DNA of 64,000 nt from Dyadobacter sp. 676 (GTDB lineage: Bacteria > Bacteroidota > Bacteroidia > Cytophagales > Spirosomataceae), in assembly GCF_040448675.1 (NCBI RefSeq), contig NZ_CP159289.1, forward strand, positions 7,220,079 to 7,284,078, read 5' to 3'. Positions 53,675-63,339 of the stretch are shown one piece after another. Positions within the stretch are counted from its first letter, which is position 1. Every line of letters starts with the position of its first letter. The translations under genes and the position numbers were made by a program. The notes beneath the pieces are model-generated. The model saw only the letters and a list, made by a program, of their open reading frames with translations, was not told the DNA's origin and searched no databases.

Positions 53675-56002
53675 ATGAGATCAATTTTACTTTTGATTAT
53701 AATACTGACAACTGCCGGAAGTTCTTTCGGTCAGGTGTATGTCCTCTCCGGCAAAGTGGTAACCGGTGACGGGGAAGTTTTGCCGTTTGTTTCTGTTTCT
53801 TTAAAAAATACAAAATACGTTACTACCTCAGAGGCGGACGGTACTTTCAGGATTTCGCATGTTCCCGCGGGTGACTACAAGCTGGCAGTCAGTCATGTCG
53901 GTTTCAGGAATTTCGAAAAGGACATTCACATCGGCAGCCGCAATCTGACGGTAGACATTGTTTTGACCAGCGATACCAAAGAGTTGGAAGAGGTTTTGGT
54001 CAAAACCGAAAAGCAAACCCGCGTCCAGGAAACCAAGCCGATTACAATCGCCAGTGTGGAGATCAAGAATGTGGTAAGCCAGAACTTGCTGATCACCGAT
54101 GTGATCGATAGGCTTTCCGGCGTGCGTATCCGGCGGTCGAGCTCGCTGGGCGAACCTTCCGATATCTCGATTAATGGACTCAGGGGCAATGCAGTACGAC
54201 TGTATATCGATGGCCTGCCGATGGAATTCATCTATCCTAATTTCGACATTTCTACTTTGCCGATCGGCAACCTGAAACGCATAGACGTGTACAAAGGCGT
54301 ACTTCCGGTGGACGTTGGGACGGATGCGCTGGGCGGCGGGATTAACCTGGTGACCGAGCAGAAATCGTATAACTCGCTACGGGCGTCGTACAATGTCGGG
54401 TCTTACAACACGCACCTGGGCGATTTTACCCTGGGGCTGGCCAACAAAAACAATTATTTCCTGAATGTAACCAGCGCGGTTAATTATTCGGATAACAGCT
54501 ACGGCATGGACGCGCCAATTTTTGAAAACGGTAATAAAATCGCCCACGTCAAGCGCTTCCACGATCAGTACAAGATCTTTTTCGGCGGTGTGACGGTGGG
54601 CACCCACAGCAAGGCCTGGACGGATGAGCTGAAATTGTCCGTGAATGTTTCCGGCGGCAGCAAGCAGCTGCAAAATGGCGCGCGGGTGAGCTCCACCGCA
54701 TTCGGTGAGGTGAATTATAAAGCTGAGAACCTAACGGCGCTTTTGAGCTACCAAAAATCATTCTGGAAGGAACGTGCGGTATTTTCGACGGCTGCCAATT
54801 ACAGCAGCCAGACATTGAATTATGTCGATACGACCAAGAATGTGTACAGTTGGAGTGGCAAAATCATCGGCAGAAAGCAGAACGCAGGCGAGTATTACGA
54901 GGCAAACACCGATACCTACATTCACGGCTGGATCAACCGCACCAGCCTGACATTCAAGCTCGGTCCGAACCACCGGTTGTTGTTTTCGAATTTATATGCC
55001 AAACAAAAATTGACGGGCGTCGACAATCTGGAAGAAGATCCGGCCGGAGATTACCTGCGCATTCCGCAATATCTCACCAAAAATGTCGCTGGCGCCCAGT
55101 ACGAGGGTGTTTTCTGGAATAAGCTCAACTTTTCGGCCGCATTAAAAAGGTTCGACTACATCCTTGATGGCGCAGAGAATAACACATTCGAGTTGATCAA
55201 AAAGAAGGGCGGCATGTGGGGCTACAATGCAGCTCTCAAATACGACATCTCCGAAGGCGTTTTCGCCCGGGCTTCATTTGAAAAAGGGTACCTCGTTCCG
55301 CTGTTTGCGCAATTTGTAGGTAATGGCGCCGACATTGTCAGGAATACCGATCTGCTGCTGGAAAGCAGCGATAACCTGAATTTGGGCGTCGCCTTCACCC
55401 GCACATTGAGCAGCCATTTCGATCTTTCCTCCATTATCAACGGCTTCTACCGCAAGCAGCACGACATTATTTTCATCGGAAATGGCGTCATCAAACGATA
55501 TGATAATGCCGATGCGGTGCGGACACTGGGCGTAGAAGGCGACGTGGCGCTGACATTCAGGAAGGCGTTCAGCCTGAAAACCAATGTGACTTTCCTGCGG
55601 AAGACCTTTACTAAAATGAAGCTGGCCGAAAGCCAGTTCCTGCTCGGTACCGCTTTTCCGAACAATCCGAATTTCTACGGTAATTCGGAGCTGTCGTGGC
55701 AGAAAGGGAACCTGCTGAAAACCAGCGACCGTTTCCGCGCCTACCTTTTTTATAACTACATCGCGCCTTTCAACCACATTACGGTGGGAAAAGGGAACAG
55801 CATTGAAAATACGCCCGAGGCCTACGTTCCAGTGCAGCACAGGCTGGACGCGGGTTTCTCCTACAAATTCCCTCAAAACCGGCTCACGGCTTCGCTGAAT
55901 GTGATCAATGTTTTCAATGCAAAACTTTTTGACAACTACCTGGTGCCCAGGGCAGGGACAAATTTCAACGTGAAACTGATCTACGAGATTTCGAACTTTT
56001 AA
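53675..56002 (+). CDS. TonB-dependent outer-membrane receptor (siderophore type)
   Basis: 775 residues from the ATG at 53675, giving the signal MRSILLLIIILTTAGSSFGQ; an earlier start at 53609 spoils it. Residues 25-105 are a carboxypeptidase-regulatory-like domain. The plug follows (DVIDRLSGVRIRRSSSLGEP, SINGLRGNAVRLYIDGLPME). The barrel covers about 240-775 and ends in an aromatic-rich strand with terminal F. It imports a ligand in a TonB-dependent way. The DUF4374 lipoprotein downstream and the divergent PepSY protein point to a ferric siderophore, as in XusA. Confidence 0.92.
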   Translation: MRSILLLIIILTTAGSSFGQVYVLSGKVVTGDGEVLPFVSVSLKNTKYVTTSEADGTFRISHVPAGDYKLAVSHVGFRNFEKDIHIGSRNLTVDIVLTSDTKELEEVLVKTEKQTRVQETKPITIASVEIKNVVSQNLLITDVIDRLSGVRIRRSSSLGEPSDISINGLRGNAVRLYIDGLPMEFIYPNFDISTLPIGNLKRIDVYKGVLPVDVGTDALGGGINLVTEQKSYNSLRASYNVGSYNTHLGDFTLGLANKNNYFLNVTSAVNYSDNSYGMDAPIFENGNKIAHVKRFHDQYKIFFGGVTVGTHSKAWTDELKLSVNVSGGSKQLQNGARVSSTAFGEVNYKAENLTALLSYQKSFWKERAVFSTAANYSSQTLNYVDTTKNVYSWSGKIIGRKQNAGEYYEANTDTYIHGWINRTSLTFKLGPNHRLLFSNLYAKQKLTGVDNLEEDPAGDYLRIPQYLTKNVAGAQYEGVFWNKLNFSAALKRFDYILDGAENNTFELIKKKGGMWGYNAALKYDISEGVFARASFEKGYLVPLFAQFVGNGADIVRNTDLLLESSDNLNLGVAFTRTLSSHFDLSSIINGFYRKQHDIIFIGNGVIKRYDNADAVRTLGVEGDVALTFRKAFSLKTNVTFLRKTFTKMKLAESQFLLGTAFPNNPNFYGNSELSWQKGNLLKTSDRFRAYLFYNYIAPFNHITVGKGNSIENTPEAYVPVQHRLDAGFSYKFPQNRLTASLNVINVFNAKLFDNYLVPRAGTNFNVKLIYEISNF

Positions 56003-56046
56003 CGCCGGCTAAGGCCAAAGCATCTTTTATTTTAAACTAACAAAAA

Positions 56047-57360
56047 ATGAGAAAAACTCATCTGCTATTATCTGTTCTGCTGGCAGCCACTTTGCTCTCT
56101 TGCAGTGATGACGATCCCAAACAAGAGCCTGAACCGCAGTCGCTCTATCAGGAAGAAGGATTTTTATTGTCCAGCATTTCGCAATCTACTGCCGGGTACA
56201 GTTACTACGCGGGATTTTTCGCCCAGCAGCCTTCCGGTGAGGTGGACCTTACTAAAAACACCGCTTACAGCTCCTTGCTAACCCGGGCATCTTACAAAAA
56301 TTATCTATACAGTTTCGCGCTGGATGGCAATAAAAAAATGTCTAAACAGGCGATCCTGAAATCGTCGGGCGCGGTGGTGGAAGTGGCCAGCATTCCGCTT
56401 TTGGAGTATTTGCAAGCAGTGAAAATCATCAACGATAACCTAGGCGTTTACTCTACATCGGGAAACCGCTCACTGTTCCTGTTCAACCCGACGACCATGG
56501 AAAGCCTTGGACAGATCGATATGTCGAAGGCTAAGAATTTTCCTGAAAATGAGTCGAATACCTACGCACACCTGTCCTACCGGCCCAATGATAATAAGCT
56601 TTTCGCCACGCTTTACACGAATAGCAGCAAGACAGGCCAGTTCTACGATGCACAGGATATTTATGTGGAAGTGGTAGATTTGACTACTAAAAAGTGGGAG
56701 AAAACCACGGTTTTCAAACAGGCCACTTACCCGGTGACACGCGGTCTGGAAAATAGCATTGTGGACGAAAACGGCAAGGTTTACATTGTCACCCAGGGAC
56801 AATATGGATTGGATGGGCAACTGGGACCTAACGCTGCCAAGCGCTCCAGGCCACAAATTTTAAAAATTCCGGCCGGTAAAACCGATTTCGACTCGACTTA
56901 CGCGTTCAACCCGATCAATGCCGTGGGGCAGCAAAATTCTTTGTTCCAACTGCTGCTGGGGGCGATATATGACGCGAACGGAGTAGCTTATGCCTGTATT
57001 TCTGCCGCCGCCTACCCACCGCGTTTGCTGGAACTGATCGGTAAACTGGCCGCGAATTCGATTACCGCGGCGGAATATCAGGAGCTTTCGGACCTGGCAT
57101 TTTACAGTCCGGTACAGCGCTGGGCCAAGCTGGACCTGAACGCGCAAACTGCTACAGTCATCGCCGATCTGCCGCTCACGGCTGGTTATGGTTACCCCAA
57201 CACCCACAAATACGACGGAAAATTCTTTCTGCCGGTTTATAACCCGTCGCTGAACCAGAATGGTTACTACGAGTACGATCCTGCAACAGGCAAGTCCGAA
57301 AAAATCGTGAATGTGACCGCCGGAGGGCTGGTCACGGACCTCCTCAAGATCAGCAAGTAA
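56047..57360 (+). CDS. DUF4374 siderophore-binding-type lipoprotein
   Basis: 437 residues. Lipoprotein signal LLLSVLLAATLLSCSDD. The rest is a beta-propeller-like protein with repeated YSFAL/LFLFNPTTMESLG/VYIVTQG strands, typical of DUF4374. The Bacteroides XusB protein of this family binds siderophores at the cell surface and hands them to the TonB receptor. Here it follows the receptor by 44 bases and ends at a strong terminator. Confidence 0.85.
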   Translation: MRKTHLLLSVLLAATLLSCSDDDPKQEPEPQSLYQEEGFLLSSISQSTAGYSYYAGFFAQQPSGEVDLTKNTAYSSLLTRASYKNYLYSFALDGNKKMSKQAILKSSGAVVEVASIPLLEYLQAVKIINDNLGVYSTSGNRSLFLFNPTTMESLGQIDMSKAKNFPENESNTYAHLSYRPNDNKLFATLYTNSSKTGQFYDAQDIYVEVVDLTTKKWEKTTVFKQATYPVTRGLENSIVDENGKVYIVTQGQYGLDGQLGPNAAKRSRPQILKIPAGKTDFDSTYAFNPINAVGQQNSLFQLLLGAIYDANGVAYACISAAAYPPRLLELIGKLAANSITAAEYQELSDLAFYSPVQRWAKLDLNAQTATVIADLPLTAGYGYPNTHKYDGKFFLPVYNPSLNQNGYYEYDPATGKSEKIVNVTAGGLVTDLLKISK

Positions 57361-57377
57361 CTCCTATTTCAACGCTT

Positions 57378-57415
57378 CAACGAAAAGGCTGGCCTATTTG
57401 GTCAGCCTTTTCGTT
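57378..57415 (+). terminator. Rho-independent terminator of the iron-uptake operon
   Basis: CAACGAAAAGGCTGGCC pairs with GGTCAGCCTTTTCGTTG (one mismatch) around 4-5 bases, 17 bases after the DUF4374 stop. The 3' side is T-rich. Confidence 0.8.
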
Positions 57416-57626
57416 GATTCATTTCTTGTACTTGGTGTGAAATACTCCCTGTTCGCTGGACAGCGGACGGATGAAATTAAGTTTAATTAGGATGCTTTTG
57501 CAATGATCTGGAAAAACAATTCATCGGGAATGTACCCGGTTCCTGGCTAAAGAGAATCAGCCTTTTCTTTTTCCAGCCTAAATTCAATACCAGGATCATG
57601 TTTATCTTTTTGTAAATTTTATGCTT

Positions 57627-58659
57627 ATGAGATTGATCATTTTCCTACTACTGGTTTCCATATCGACTGGCTCAAATGCCCAAAGGGGCTTCACAAAAAT
57701 GGAGCAGGCTATTACGGCCGGCTTCTATCCGAAAGTTCACAGCGTCCTCGTCTCTCAGAATGGCAAAATCATCTACGAACAATATTTCAATGGCTACCGA
57801 AGAGATTCCCTGCATGATACCCGCTCTTCTTTTAAGTCCATTACGAGTTTGCTAGTAGGCATCGCGATAGATAAGGGGCTGATCAAGAATGTGGATCAGA
57901 AAGTATGTACCTTTTTTCCCCGGGATACAGCATTCAACTTAGACCCACTCAAACGGCAAATGACTATCAGAAACTTACTTGAAATGCGAACGGGATTGGA
58001 CTGCGAAGAATGGATCGGTACCCGTGACTGTGAATCTGAACTGGAAAAGGCCTCAGACTGGGTTAAATTTCTCGCTTGCGCTTCCTATGAAAAATGCGCC
58101 GGGTGCCATGTGGGCTTATACGTCCTGCGCCTCGATGATTCTCAGTGGTATCATCGAGAAAACCAGTGGCATGTCGGTCATGCGTTTTGCTAAGGAATAT
58201 CTGTTTTCGAAGCTGGACATCACAAATTATAAATGGACGATCGATCCGAGCGGGCATGGTATGACTGCTGGATCTTTTTATATCAGGTCTGCGGATATGC
58301 TCAAAGTCGGGCAGATGGTACTTAACAGGGGCGAGTTCCGTGGAAAACGGATTGTCTCCCGCGAGTGGATAAGGGAGTCGACTCACGCGGAAATACTGAT
58401 TCCCGACGGCTCTTTTGTGAAAAGCAGCCGCTCGACTGCTGCCACGCCACAGCCTGCCTACTATGGCTACCAATGGTACAATGAAGTAATAAAGACAAAA
58501 ACGGGCAGCTATAATATGGTTTTCGCCTCAGGGAATGGCGGGCAGTACATCATCATTATCGAGCAATTGCAGCTCGTCGCAGTGTTCACGCAAGGTAACT
58601 GTGGCAGCCGAGTAGCCAAGCAAACCTTTGATATACTGGCCAGATTTATTTTGCCGTAG
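57627..58659 (+). pseudogene. Serine hydrolase (class C beta-lactamase-like), frameshifted
   Basis: First frame 57627 to about 58065: signal LIIFLLLVSISTGSNAQ, then HDTRSSFKSITSLLVGIAID with the Ser-x-x-Lys motif (SSFK), and LLEMRTGLDCEEW. Second frame to 58659: LPMKNAPGAMWAYTSCASMI, GRFRGKR-like RGEFRGKRIVSREWI, and VFASGNGGQYIIII (the HG/GxG position). Dropping one base in AAATTTCTCG near 58062 fuses them. The family hydrolyses esters or peptides in the periplasm. Break may be recent or an error. Confidence 0.75.
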
Positions 58660-59050
58660 CATTGCTAACACCCGTCTCATTTTCCAATGCACTTTGTGAA
58701 GTTTAGGGACTTCCCATTTCAGTAGCGTCCTACCCAGTACTTAAACGGGTGCCATTTCTTCGCAAGACCCGGGAACGCCGTTGCGACAATGACCAGATAC
58801 TGCCGCGACAAGTAAAAGGTCGCTCCCAAGTTTCTGATTTTCCACGTATCTTTTTTGATTAGCTATGAGCCGGAGGCGAATAGCAGGGGTCCAGGGGTTT
58901 CCCATGGCCAGCTCCCGCCGGTCGGCGAGCGTCGCTCCGACGCTTTTTGCGACGTACCGGCGATAGCTGGCTGTGGAGGAAACCACCGTGCAGGATCTTT
59001 CCTGACCGTTTCTGGCTCAATTTTCCGTTTTAATGATTTTTCTGGATTAC
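58660..59050. other. Non-coding segment before repeat array
   Basis: No supported gene. Short frames on either strand lack protein-like features. The right part leads into the 20-bp repeats. Confidence 0.45.
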
Positions 59051-59141
59051 TTTTTGACTCTTTGGAGCGCTTTCTGACTCTTAATACCCCTTAAAGACTC
59101 CTTTGGAGCGCATTCGATCCTTTCCGTACCGTTTTTGGATC
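59051..59141. repeat. Iteron-like 20-bp repeats
   Basis: GACTC at 59056, 59076 and 59096 and GATCC at 59116 are exactly 20 bases apart; GATC at 59138 roughly continues the series. Two units also share TTTGGAGCGC. The array lies just beyond the end of the ParA operon, consistent with a plasmid-type replication or partition site. Confidence 0.55.
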
Positions 59142-59670
59142 AATTTTTCCTCTGCAAAGGCACTTTGACCAATTTTCGTCGAGAGTCGAATTCGTAGCTC
59201 TTTCCAAATACATATTTGCCGCGTTTCGACGGAGAGAGAATGAGATACTCAATGCCACCTGACGTTTCCGTCTCACCTTCTCGGATCAAGGCCACATAGT
59301 CCGGTGCATTTTTGTAAGCTGTAACAAAATCCTCGATCCGCTGGTAATCCACATACGTACTCATGTATACGTAGTACAGAATTCCAAGAACAAGTGCCAT
59401 AACCGAATACGGCAATCCCTTACCTAAGCCGTGGATGAAAGCTTCCAGGATGGAGCCGAATTGTACCGTCTTGACGGAATCCTTGATCTTGCCGCTCAGC
59501 TGTTTGTTCTGCTCCAGAACTGCCCGGAGCTGGCTGTCCATGTTTTGAAACTGGGCCTGGTTGTCTAGCAAGATAATTGCCGACCAGTCGTCCATTTCGA
59601 TTTCGTACCTGGCCAGGTACTCCGCTTTGATCCTGGCCAGGGTTTGTCTATTGATCGGCTGGCTAGACAT
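59140..59670 (-). CDS. Membrane-anchored protein in ParA operon
   Basis: 176 residues from the ATG at 59670. N-terminal helix (RQTLARIKAEYLARYEIEMD), a coiled coil (DNQAQFQNMDSQLRAVLEQN), one membrane helix near 95-112 (LPYSVMALVLGILYYVYM), then a small alpha/beta tail. No family recognised. It overlaps the ParA-like gene by 8 bases. It may anchor or pair with the ATPase; a role in mobilization is also possible. Confidence 0.6.
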   Translation of the reverse strand: MSSQPINRQTLARIKAEYLARYEIEMDDWSAIILLDNQAQFQNMDSQLRAVLEQNKQLSGKIKDSVKTVQFGSILEAFIHGLGKGLPYSVMALVLGILYYVYMSTYVDYQRIEDFVTAYKNAPDYVALIREGETETSGGIEYLILSPSKRGKYVFGKSYEFDSRRKLVKVPLQRKN

Positions 59671-60361
59671 CGGCAAAGTTGATTTGAAGTTCTCTTTGAA
59701 GTCTTAGTCTCGGCCCAATGGTGTAGGTATCCAGCGCCAGGCCTTTGCGGATCCCAGTTAGGATTTCTGCCCCTAGAAATGACTCAGACTCGAAATCTCC
59801 AAACCTGCGAAACACGAGCCCTGAGTCCTTGCAGTTTTCCCTTAGCTCCTGGGTCAAATGCGGAAACTTGCGAAAAGTGGCCATGCTTTGCCATACGATG
59901 ATTTCAAAGTCCGTTTTAATAAGATCAAACATTCTCAGCAAATAGTCGATGGATGGATTGTAAGCACCTCCACCGCCAATCACAATATGAAATGTGATTT
60001 CAAAACCGAGCCCTTCTGCAAAATCTTTCAGCGGGATGTCGTATTCAATTAACGCTGGAAGCTGTTCGCTTTCAGGAGCACCGAAATCAAAATAAGCGTC
60101 TTCGAAATCTTCCTTTGCGATGCTCTGCAAATAGGCTAGCAAATTGTCACGGATCAAAAGACCTTTCTCGTCTAATAAGCTGGCAACATCGGATTGATCC
60201 TGATGGACGAATTTGAGCTGACGTGTACTGGTCTGTGTTGAAGCGTCCACGTCTATAAACAGACACTTGGGATCTTGGTAGTGTTTGAGGGCAAACAGGT
60301 ACATCAAAATAGATTTGCCTACGCCTCCTTTAGCTTGCACTATAAAATGTAAGTTTTTCAT
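59663..60361 (-). CDS. ParA/MinD-family ATPase
   Basis: 232 residues. Deviant Walker A AKGGVGKSILMYLF at residues 10-23, Walker A' DVDASTQTST near 38-47 and a Walker B-like AYFDFGAPE near 88. The family positions plasmids or protein complexes through ATP-driven dimerisation on DNA. There is no ParB gene. It lies 3 bases after the upstream small gene and overlaps the next one, so three genes form one operon. The repeat array past the operon could be its partition or replication site. Confidence 0.82.
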   Translation of the reverse strand: MKNLHFIVQAKGGVGKSILMYLFALKHYQDPKCLFIDVDASTQTSTRQLKFVHQDQSDVASLLDEKGLLIRDNLLAYLQSIAKEDFEDAYFDFGAPESEQLPALIEYDIPLKDFAEGLGFEITFHIVIGGGGAYNPSIDYLLRMFDLIKTDFEIIVWQSMATFRKFPHLTQELRENCKDSGLVFRRFGDFESESFLGAEILTGIRKGLALDTYTIGPRLRLQRELQINFADV

Positions 60362-60364
60362 CGG

Positions 60365-60730
60365 TTAGTATTTTTTAGATGGTTTAACATATGGCTCAGG
60401 CTCCGAGCGGGGAAATTTCATAGCCGCTTTCGGTTGAGCCTCAGCTTCGGGCTTTTCACTTTGTTTAACTGGCATTTGCTGCACGCTCCACTTTTTCATT
60501 TTAGCGCGGATGTATTTGATGTCATACAGCGATACCGCCTCGGTCGAGAGCTTCTCGTTAATCACGTCCACAAGGAACCTTGCGGACATACTGGACGTAA
60601 ACAGATCTCGATAAAGCTCAAAAAGCATTCGCTTGCGCTTGGGGTCTTTCCGCTCATGTAGCTTCAAGACCAACTCCTTGGTTATCTCCATAGCGTCAAT
60701 GTTTAAGCTTGTGATGTTTCCGGAATTCAA
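60365..60730 (-). CDS. Small basic protein, first gene of ParA operon
   Basis: 121 residues. A helical N-terminal part (KELVLKLHERKDPKRKRMLF, MSARFLVDVINEKLSTEAVS) is followed by a disordered Lys/Pro/Glu-rich tail (SEKPEAEAQPKAAMKFPRSE). Could be a DNA-binding partner of the ATPase, in the place of ParB. No family recognised. Confidence 0.6.
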   Translation of the reverse strand: MNSGNITSLNIDAMEITKELVLKLHERKDPKRKRMLFELYRDLFTSSMSARFLVDVINEKLSTEAVSLYDIKYIRAKMKKWSVQQMPVKQSEKPEAEAQPKAAMKFPRSEPEPYVKPSKKY

Positions 60731-60830
60731 TCCTGTGATGCCAGTGCCGGAGAACTGCCTCGGAGAAAAACAGTTTTCCTGCCTGGCGAATAAATGGCAG
60801 ATGTCCCTTGGCGCAATGGTAATAAAGCTT

Positions 60831-61037
60831 CTATGCAGAAACTGTTTTCAACATCCGCTTTGCCTCATGCACATCGATGAGATGATCGGGGTTGACCGCA
60901 GGATCGGAGCGGATGGTTACAGGGGCTACTTCCTGTATGGTCGAAGTTGTTTTGGGATTGTGGCTACACAAATCCCAAGTTTTCTTTTTCATTTTGCCTT
61001 GTGCTTGATAAAACATGCTGGCAAAATTCAGAGTCAA
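60831..61037 (-). CDS. Possible small protein
   Basis: 68 residues, or 53 from the inner ATG (MKKKTWDLCSHNPKTT). Hydrophilic, no motif. It lies in the gap between the operon and the 296-residue gene on the same strand. Could be chance. Confidence 0.3.
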   Translation of the reverse strand: MTLNFASMFYQAQGKMKKKTWDLCSHNPKTTSTIQEVAPVTIRSDPAVNPDHLIDVHEAKRMLKTVSA

Positions 61038-61089
61038 GTGTCAGGAATTCCTTCCTGTGATTCGACCGGGAACGAAAAGAAGTTTTTAT

Positions 61090-61980
61090 TTATAGGTCGC
61101 GAAGAAGCAATCTTACCTCAGTTAGGTATTTAGTGCGAGCATTTCCTTCTCTACCGTCAAACTGACTTAGCTCTTCTGCCTGAAAGGCCTTTACAAAGGA
61201 GCTTTGCTCAAAGTCATGTATCAACCAGGAGTTGAAGGAGGCGGCAATCTGAGGTGCATCTGTCGTCATCCTGATATAGCCTTTTTCCATCAGCACGTAA
61301 TAAAGCGCCGCGATGTAAAGCCTTCCGCCTTTGGATTGTTTGCAATACCGGTAAGTATCCGTGTCGCCGATTGGCACAATCCACCGCTCCGCCAATAAGA
61401 CACGCTTCAAGCGGTTAAATTTGAGCAGCCTTTCGGTGTCATCATCGTAGGCAAATTGCTGCTGAAAGCTTTCTGACGTCCGCGTACGTGCTACCCTTTT
61501 TGCAGCGGTCTCTGGCTTTGGCATTTGTTGAACCAAAATTTCCAATTCCTTTCTCCATCCTTCCAGATCAAGCAGTTTGTCTGTAACGGCTTCTGAGGAT
61601 AAGGTTTGAACCCAATTTGAGATTGAAGTGAGAGTTTCATAAATGGCTTTTTCAGACCCGTAGTCCTCCCTTGCCAAAAGGTGTTCAATTAGCTCACGAT
61701 TATGTCGTAGTATGAATGCCGTGCGACGCTTGACTTGGCGAATTCTATCACGCTTAACACGCCCGAACCACCAGTGCAGCCCGTCAGGCTCGGAAATTTT
61801 TTGCTGGTGCGAGTTGATAAAGTCGATGACATCGTTTCTCCTTACTGAAAATGAATACCTGTTATGGTAAAGAATCAGTAGTCTATTCAGGCTGGTCAAA
61901 TCGTCCTCATAAAAAATACCGGAGAATTCTTCAATTATGAATTTGAAAAACGGATAACGAATGGTGGTATGAAGATTCAT
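61090..61980 (-). CDS. Unrecognised 296-residue protein
   Basis: Mostly helical, basic in the middle (KRDRIRQVKRRTAFILRHNR; TAAKRVARTRTSES). C-terminal region has YIAALYYVLMEKGYIRMTTD and SFNSWLIHDFEQSSFVKAFQ. No membrane segment or signal peptide. The position upstream of a ParA operon with iterons suggests a plasmid-maintenance or replication role, but I cannot assign a family. Confidence 0.6.
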   Translation of the reverse strand: MNLHTTIRYPFFKFIIEEFSGIFYEDDLTSLNRLLILYHNRYSFSVRRNDVIDFINSHQQKISEPDGLHWWFGRVKRDRIRQVKRRTAFILRHNRELIEHLLAREDYGSEKAIYETLTSISNWVQTLSSEAVTDKLLDLEGWRKELEILVQQMPKPETAAKRVARTRTSESFQQQFAYDDDTERLLKFNRLKRVLLAERWIVPIGDTDTYRYCKQSKGGRLYIAALYYVLMEKGYIRMTTDAPQIAASFNSWLIHDFEQSSFVKAFQAEELSQFDGREGNARTKYLTEVRLLLRDL

Positions 61981-62089
61981 GGTCTAGCGATCAAGTAACA
62001 TCATGCAGCAATTTAATAACTATTGGTTACTTTATGAACCAATAGAAATTGGATGTATCGGACTGGTACAGGACGCGATGATCCGGGTC

Positions 62090-62580
62090 AAGAACACGCT
62101 GTAAAGTCTGCTGACCTGTGTAAAGCTGCACATTTACAAACGGGAAGTGCAGAAGGATCTGGTGGAGCTGCATGAAATGATAGAACGCAATTTCAGGCTC
62201 AATCCCAACAGCGGCAAAATTATCCTAACACATTTACTAACGAAATCCCAGCCGGAACGATGGAGATGAGCGTACCGTAATTGCTGGGCATAATTGTCCA
62301 TAACATTGTTGATAACGCCAACAAGTACATCGACGCCGGCGTCATCGGGGCAAAGATCGAGCGTGCACCCGGTTAGGTCAAATTGATTATTGAGGATTCT
62401 GGCCTCGGTCTCCCTGCTCAGTCACTGCAATGGCTGAATGCCTCGGAAGCTTATGTGCTCCCGGCCGCTGGCACAGGTATTGGCCCTATGATTGTCAAGG
62501 AACTGGCGCCTTTTGCTGTGAGCAGCCTTCAAGTAATTTTATTAAATCCAGAAACTGCATTTTTTCTTGACCTAGCTATC
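62090..62580 (+). pseudogene. Sensor histidine kinase, decayed
   Basis: Plus-strand frames contain LVELHEMIERNFRLNPNSGK, then IIVHNIVDNANKYIDAG (the N box), then LIIEDSGLGLP (G1 box), then AGTGIGPMIVKELA (G2 box). These are the ATPase domain motifs in order, broken by stops near 62270 and 62375 and by frameshifts. The sensor part is gone. Two response regulators lie beyond it on the opposite strand. Confidence 0.8.
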
Positions 62581-62596
62581 CACGAATGATATTAGC

Positions 62597-63235
62597 TCAT
62601 TTATGGTACAGGCCTTTTTCTTTTGCCTTCTTTTCCAAGTCAAACAGACTGCTTGCACCCAATTTCGAGAAAATCCGGGACTTGAAAGTACTGATTGTAT
62701 TGGCTTGTACGTTGAGCATCGCCGCGATTTCCTTTACCCACTTTCCTTCCAGCAAAAGGTGCATCACCTGTTTTTCCCTGACTGAAAGCCGAACGCTCGC
62801 GAACGGATTAACCGCGCCATGCCTTCCGGAAAATACTTCTAACAACTGGCGCTGCACGTCCGCGCTTACGTACCGCTTACCGTTCAGCACCGTCGCTACC
62901 CCCCTTGCAGCTTCTTGTGGATCAACGGATTTTTCTAGGTAACCGTCTGCCCCGGCAACAATATAATGTATAGCCATCTGCTCTTCATCGGAGGCCGAAC
63001 AAATCAAGATCCGCGCGTCATTACGTGCTGCCCTGATCTGTTTAACCATATTTGTACCCGTACCGCCGGGGATATCGATATCAAGAATGATCAGCGCAAT
63101 ATCCGGGTTTGAAAAATGCCGTTCGGCATTATAATAGTTATCCTCCTCAATGAATTCAATTTCACTATACAAATCTTGCAGCATAAATTTCATGCTGTTC
63201 CGGATCATAAAATGATCGTCAACAATTAACACTTT
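62597..63235 (-). CDS. NarL/FixJ-type response regulator
   Basis: 212 residues from the ATG at 63235 (MKVLIVDDHFMIRNSMKFML). Receiver domain: acidic pocket DD at 7-8, phospho-acceptor Asp in LIILDIDIPGGTG near 57, Lys in GYLEKSVDP. C-terminal LuxR-type HTH: LSVREKQVMHLLLEGKWVKE, then IAAMLNVQANTISTFKSRIF. A transcription factor activated by phosphorylation. The adjacent kinase is decayed, so the partner must be elsewhere. Confidence 0.92.
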   Translation of the reverse strand, partial: KVLIVDDHFMIRNSMKFMLQDLYSEIEFIEEDNYYNAERHFSNPDIALIILDIDIPGGTGTNMVKQIRAARNDARILICSASDEEQMAIHYIVAGADGYLEKSVDPQEAARGVATVLNGKRYVSADVQRQLLEVFSGRHGAVNPFASVRLSVREKQVMHLLLEGKWVKEIAAMLNVQANTISTFKSRIFSKLGASSLFDLEKKAKEKGLYHK

Positions 63236-63339
63236 CATTGGCTTTGTGAATGGGTCAAAGGATCGCACTAGTTAATCAATGATGCGGCTCGTTCCAAGCC
63301 TGGTGGAAATTACGACCGTAAAGTACAAGCGATTACTGG

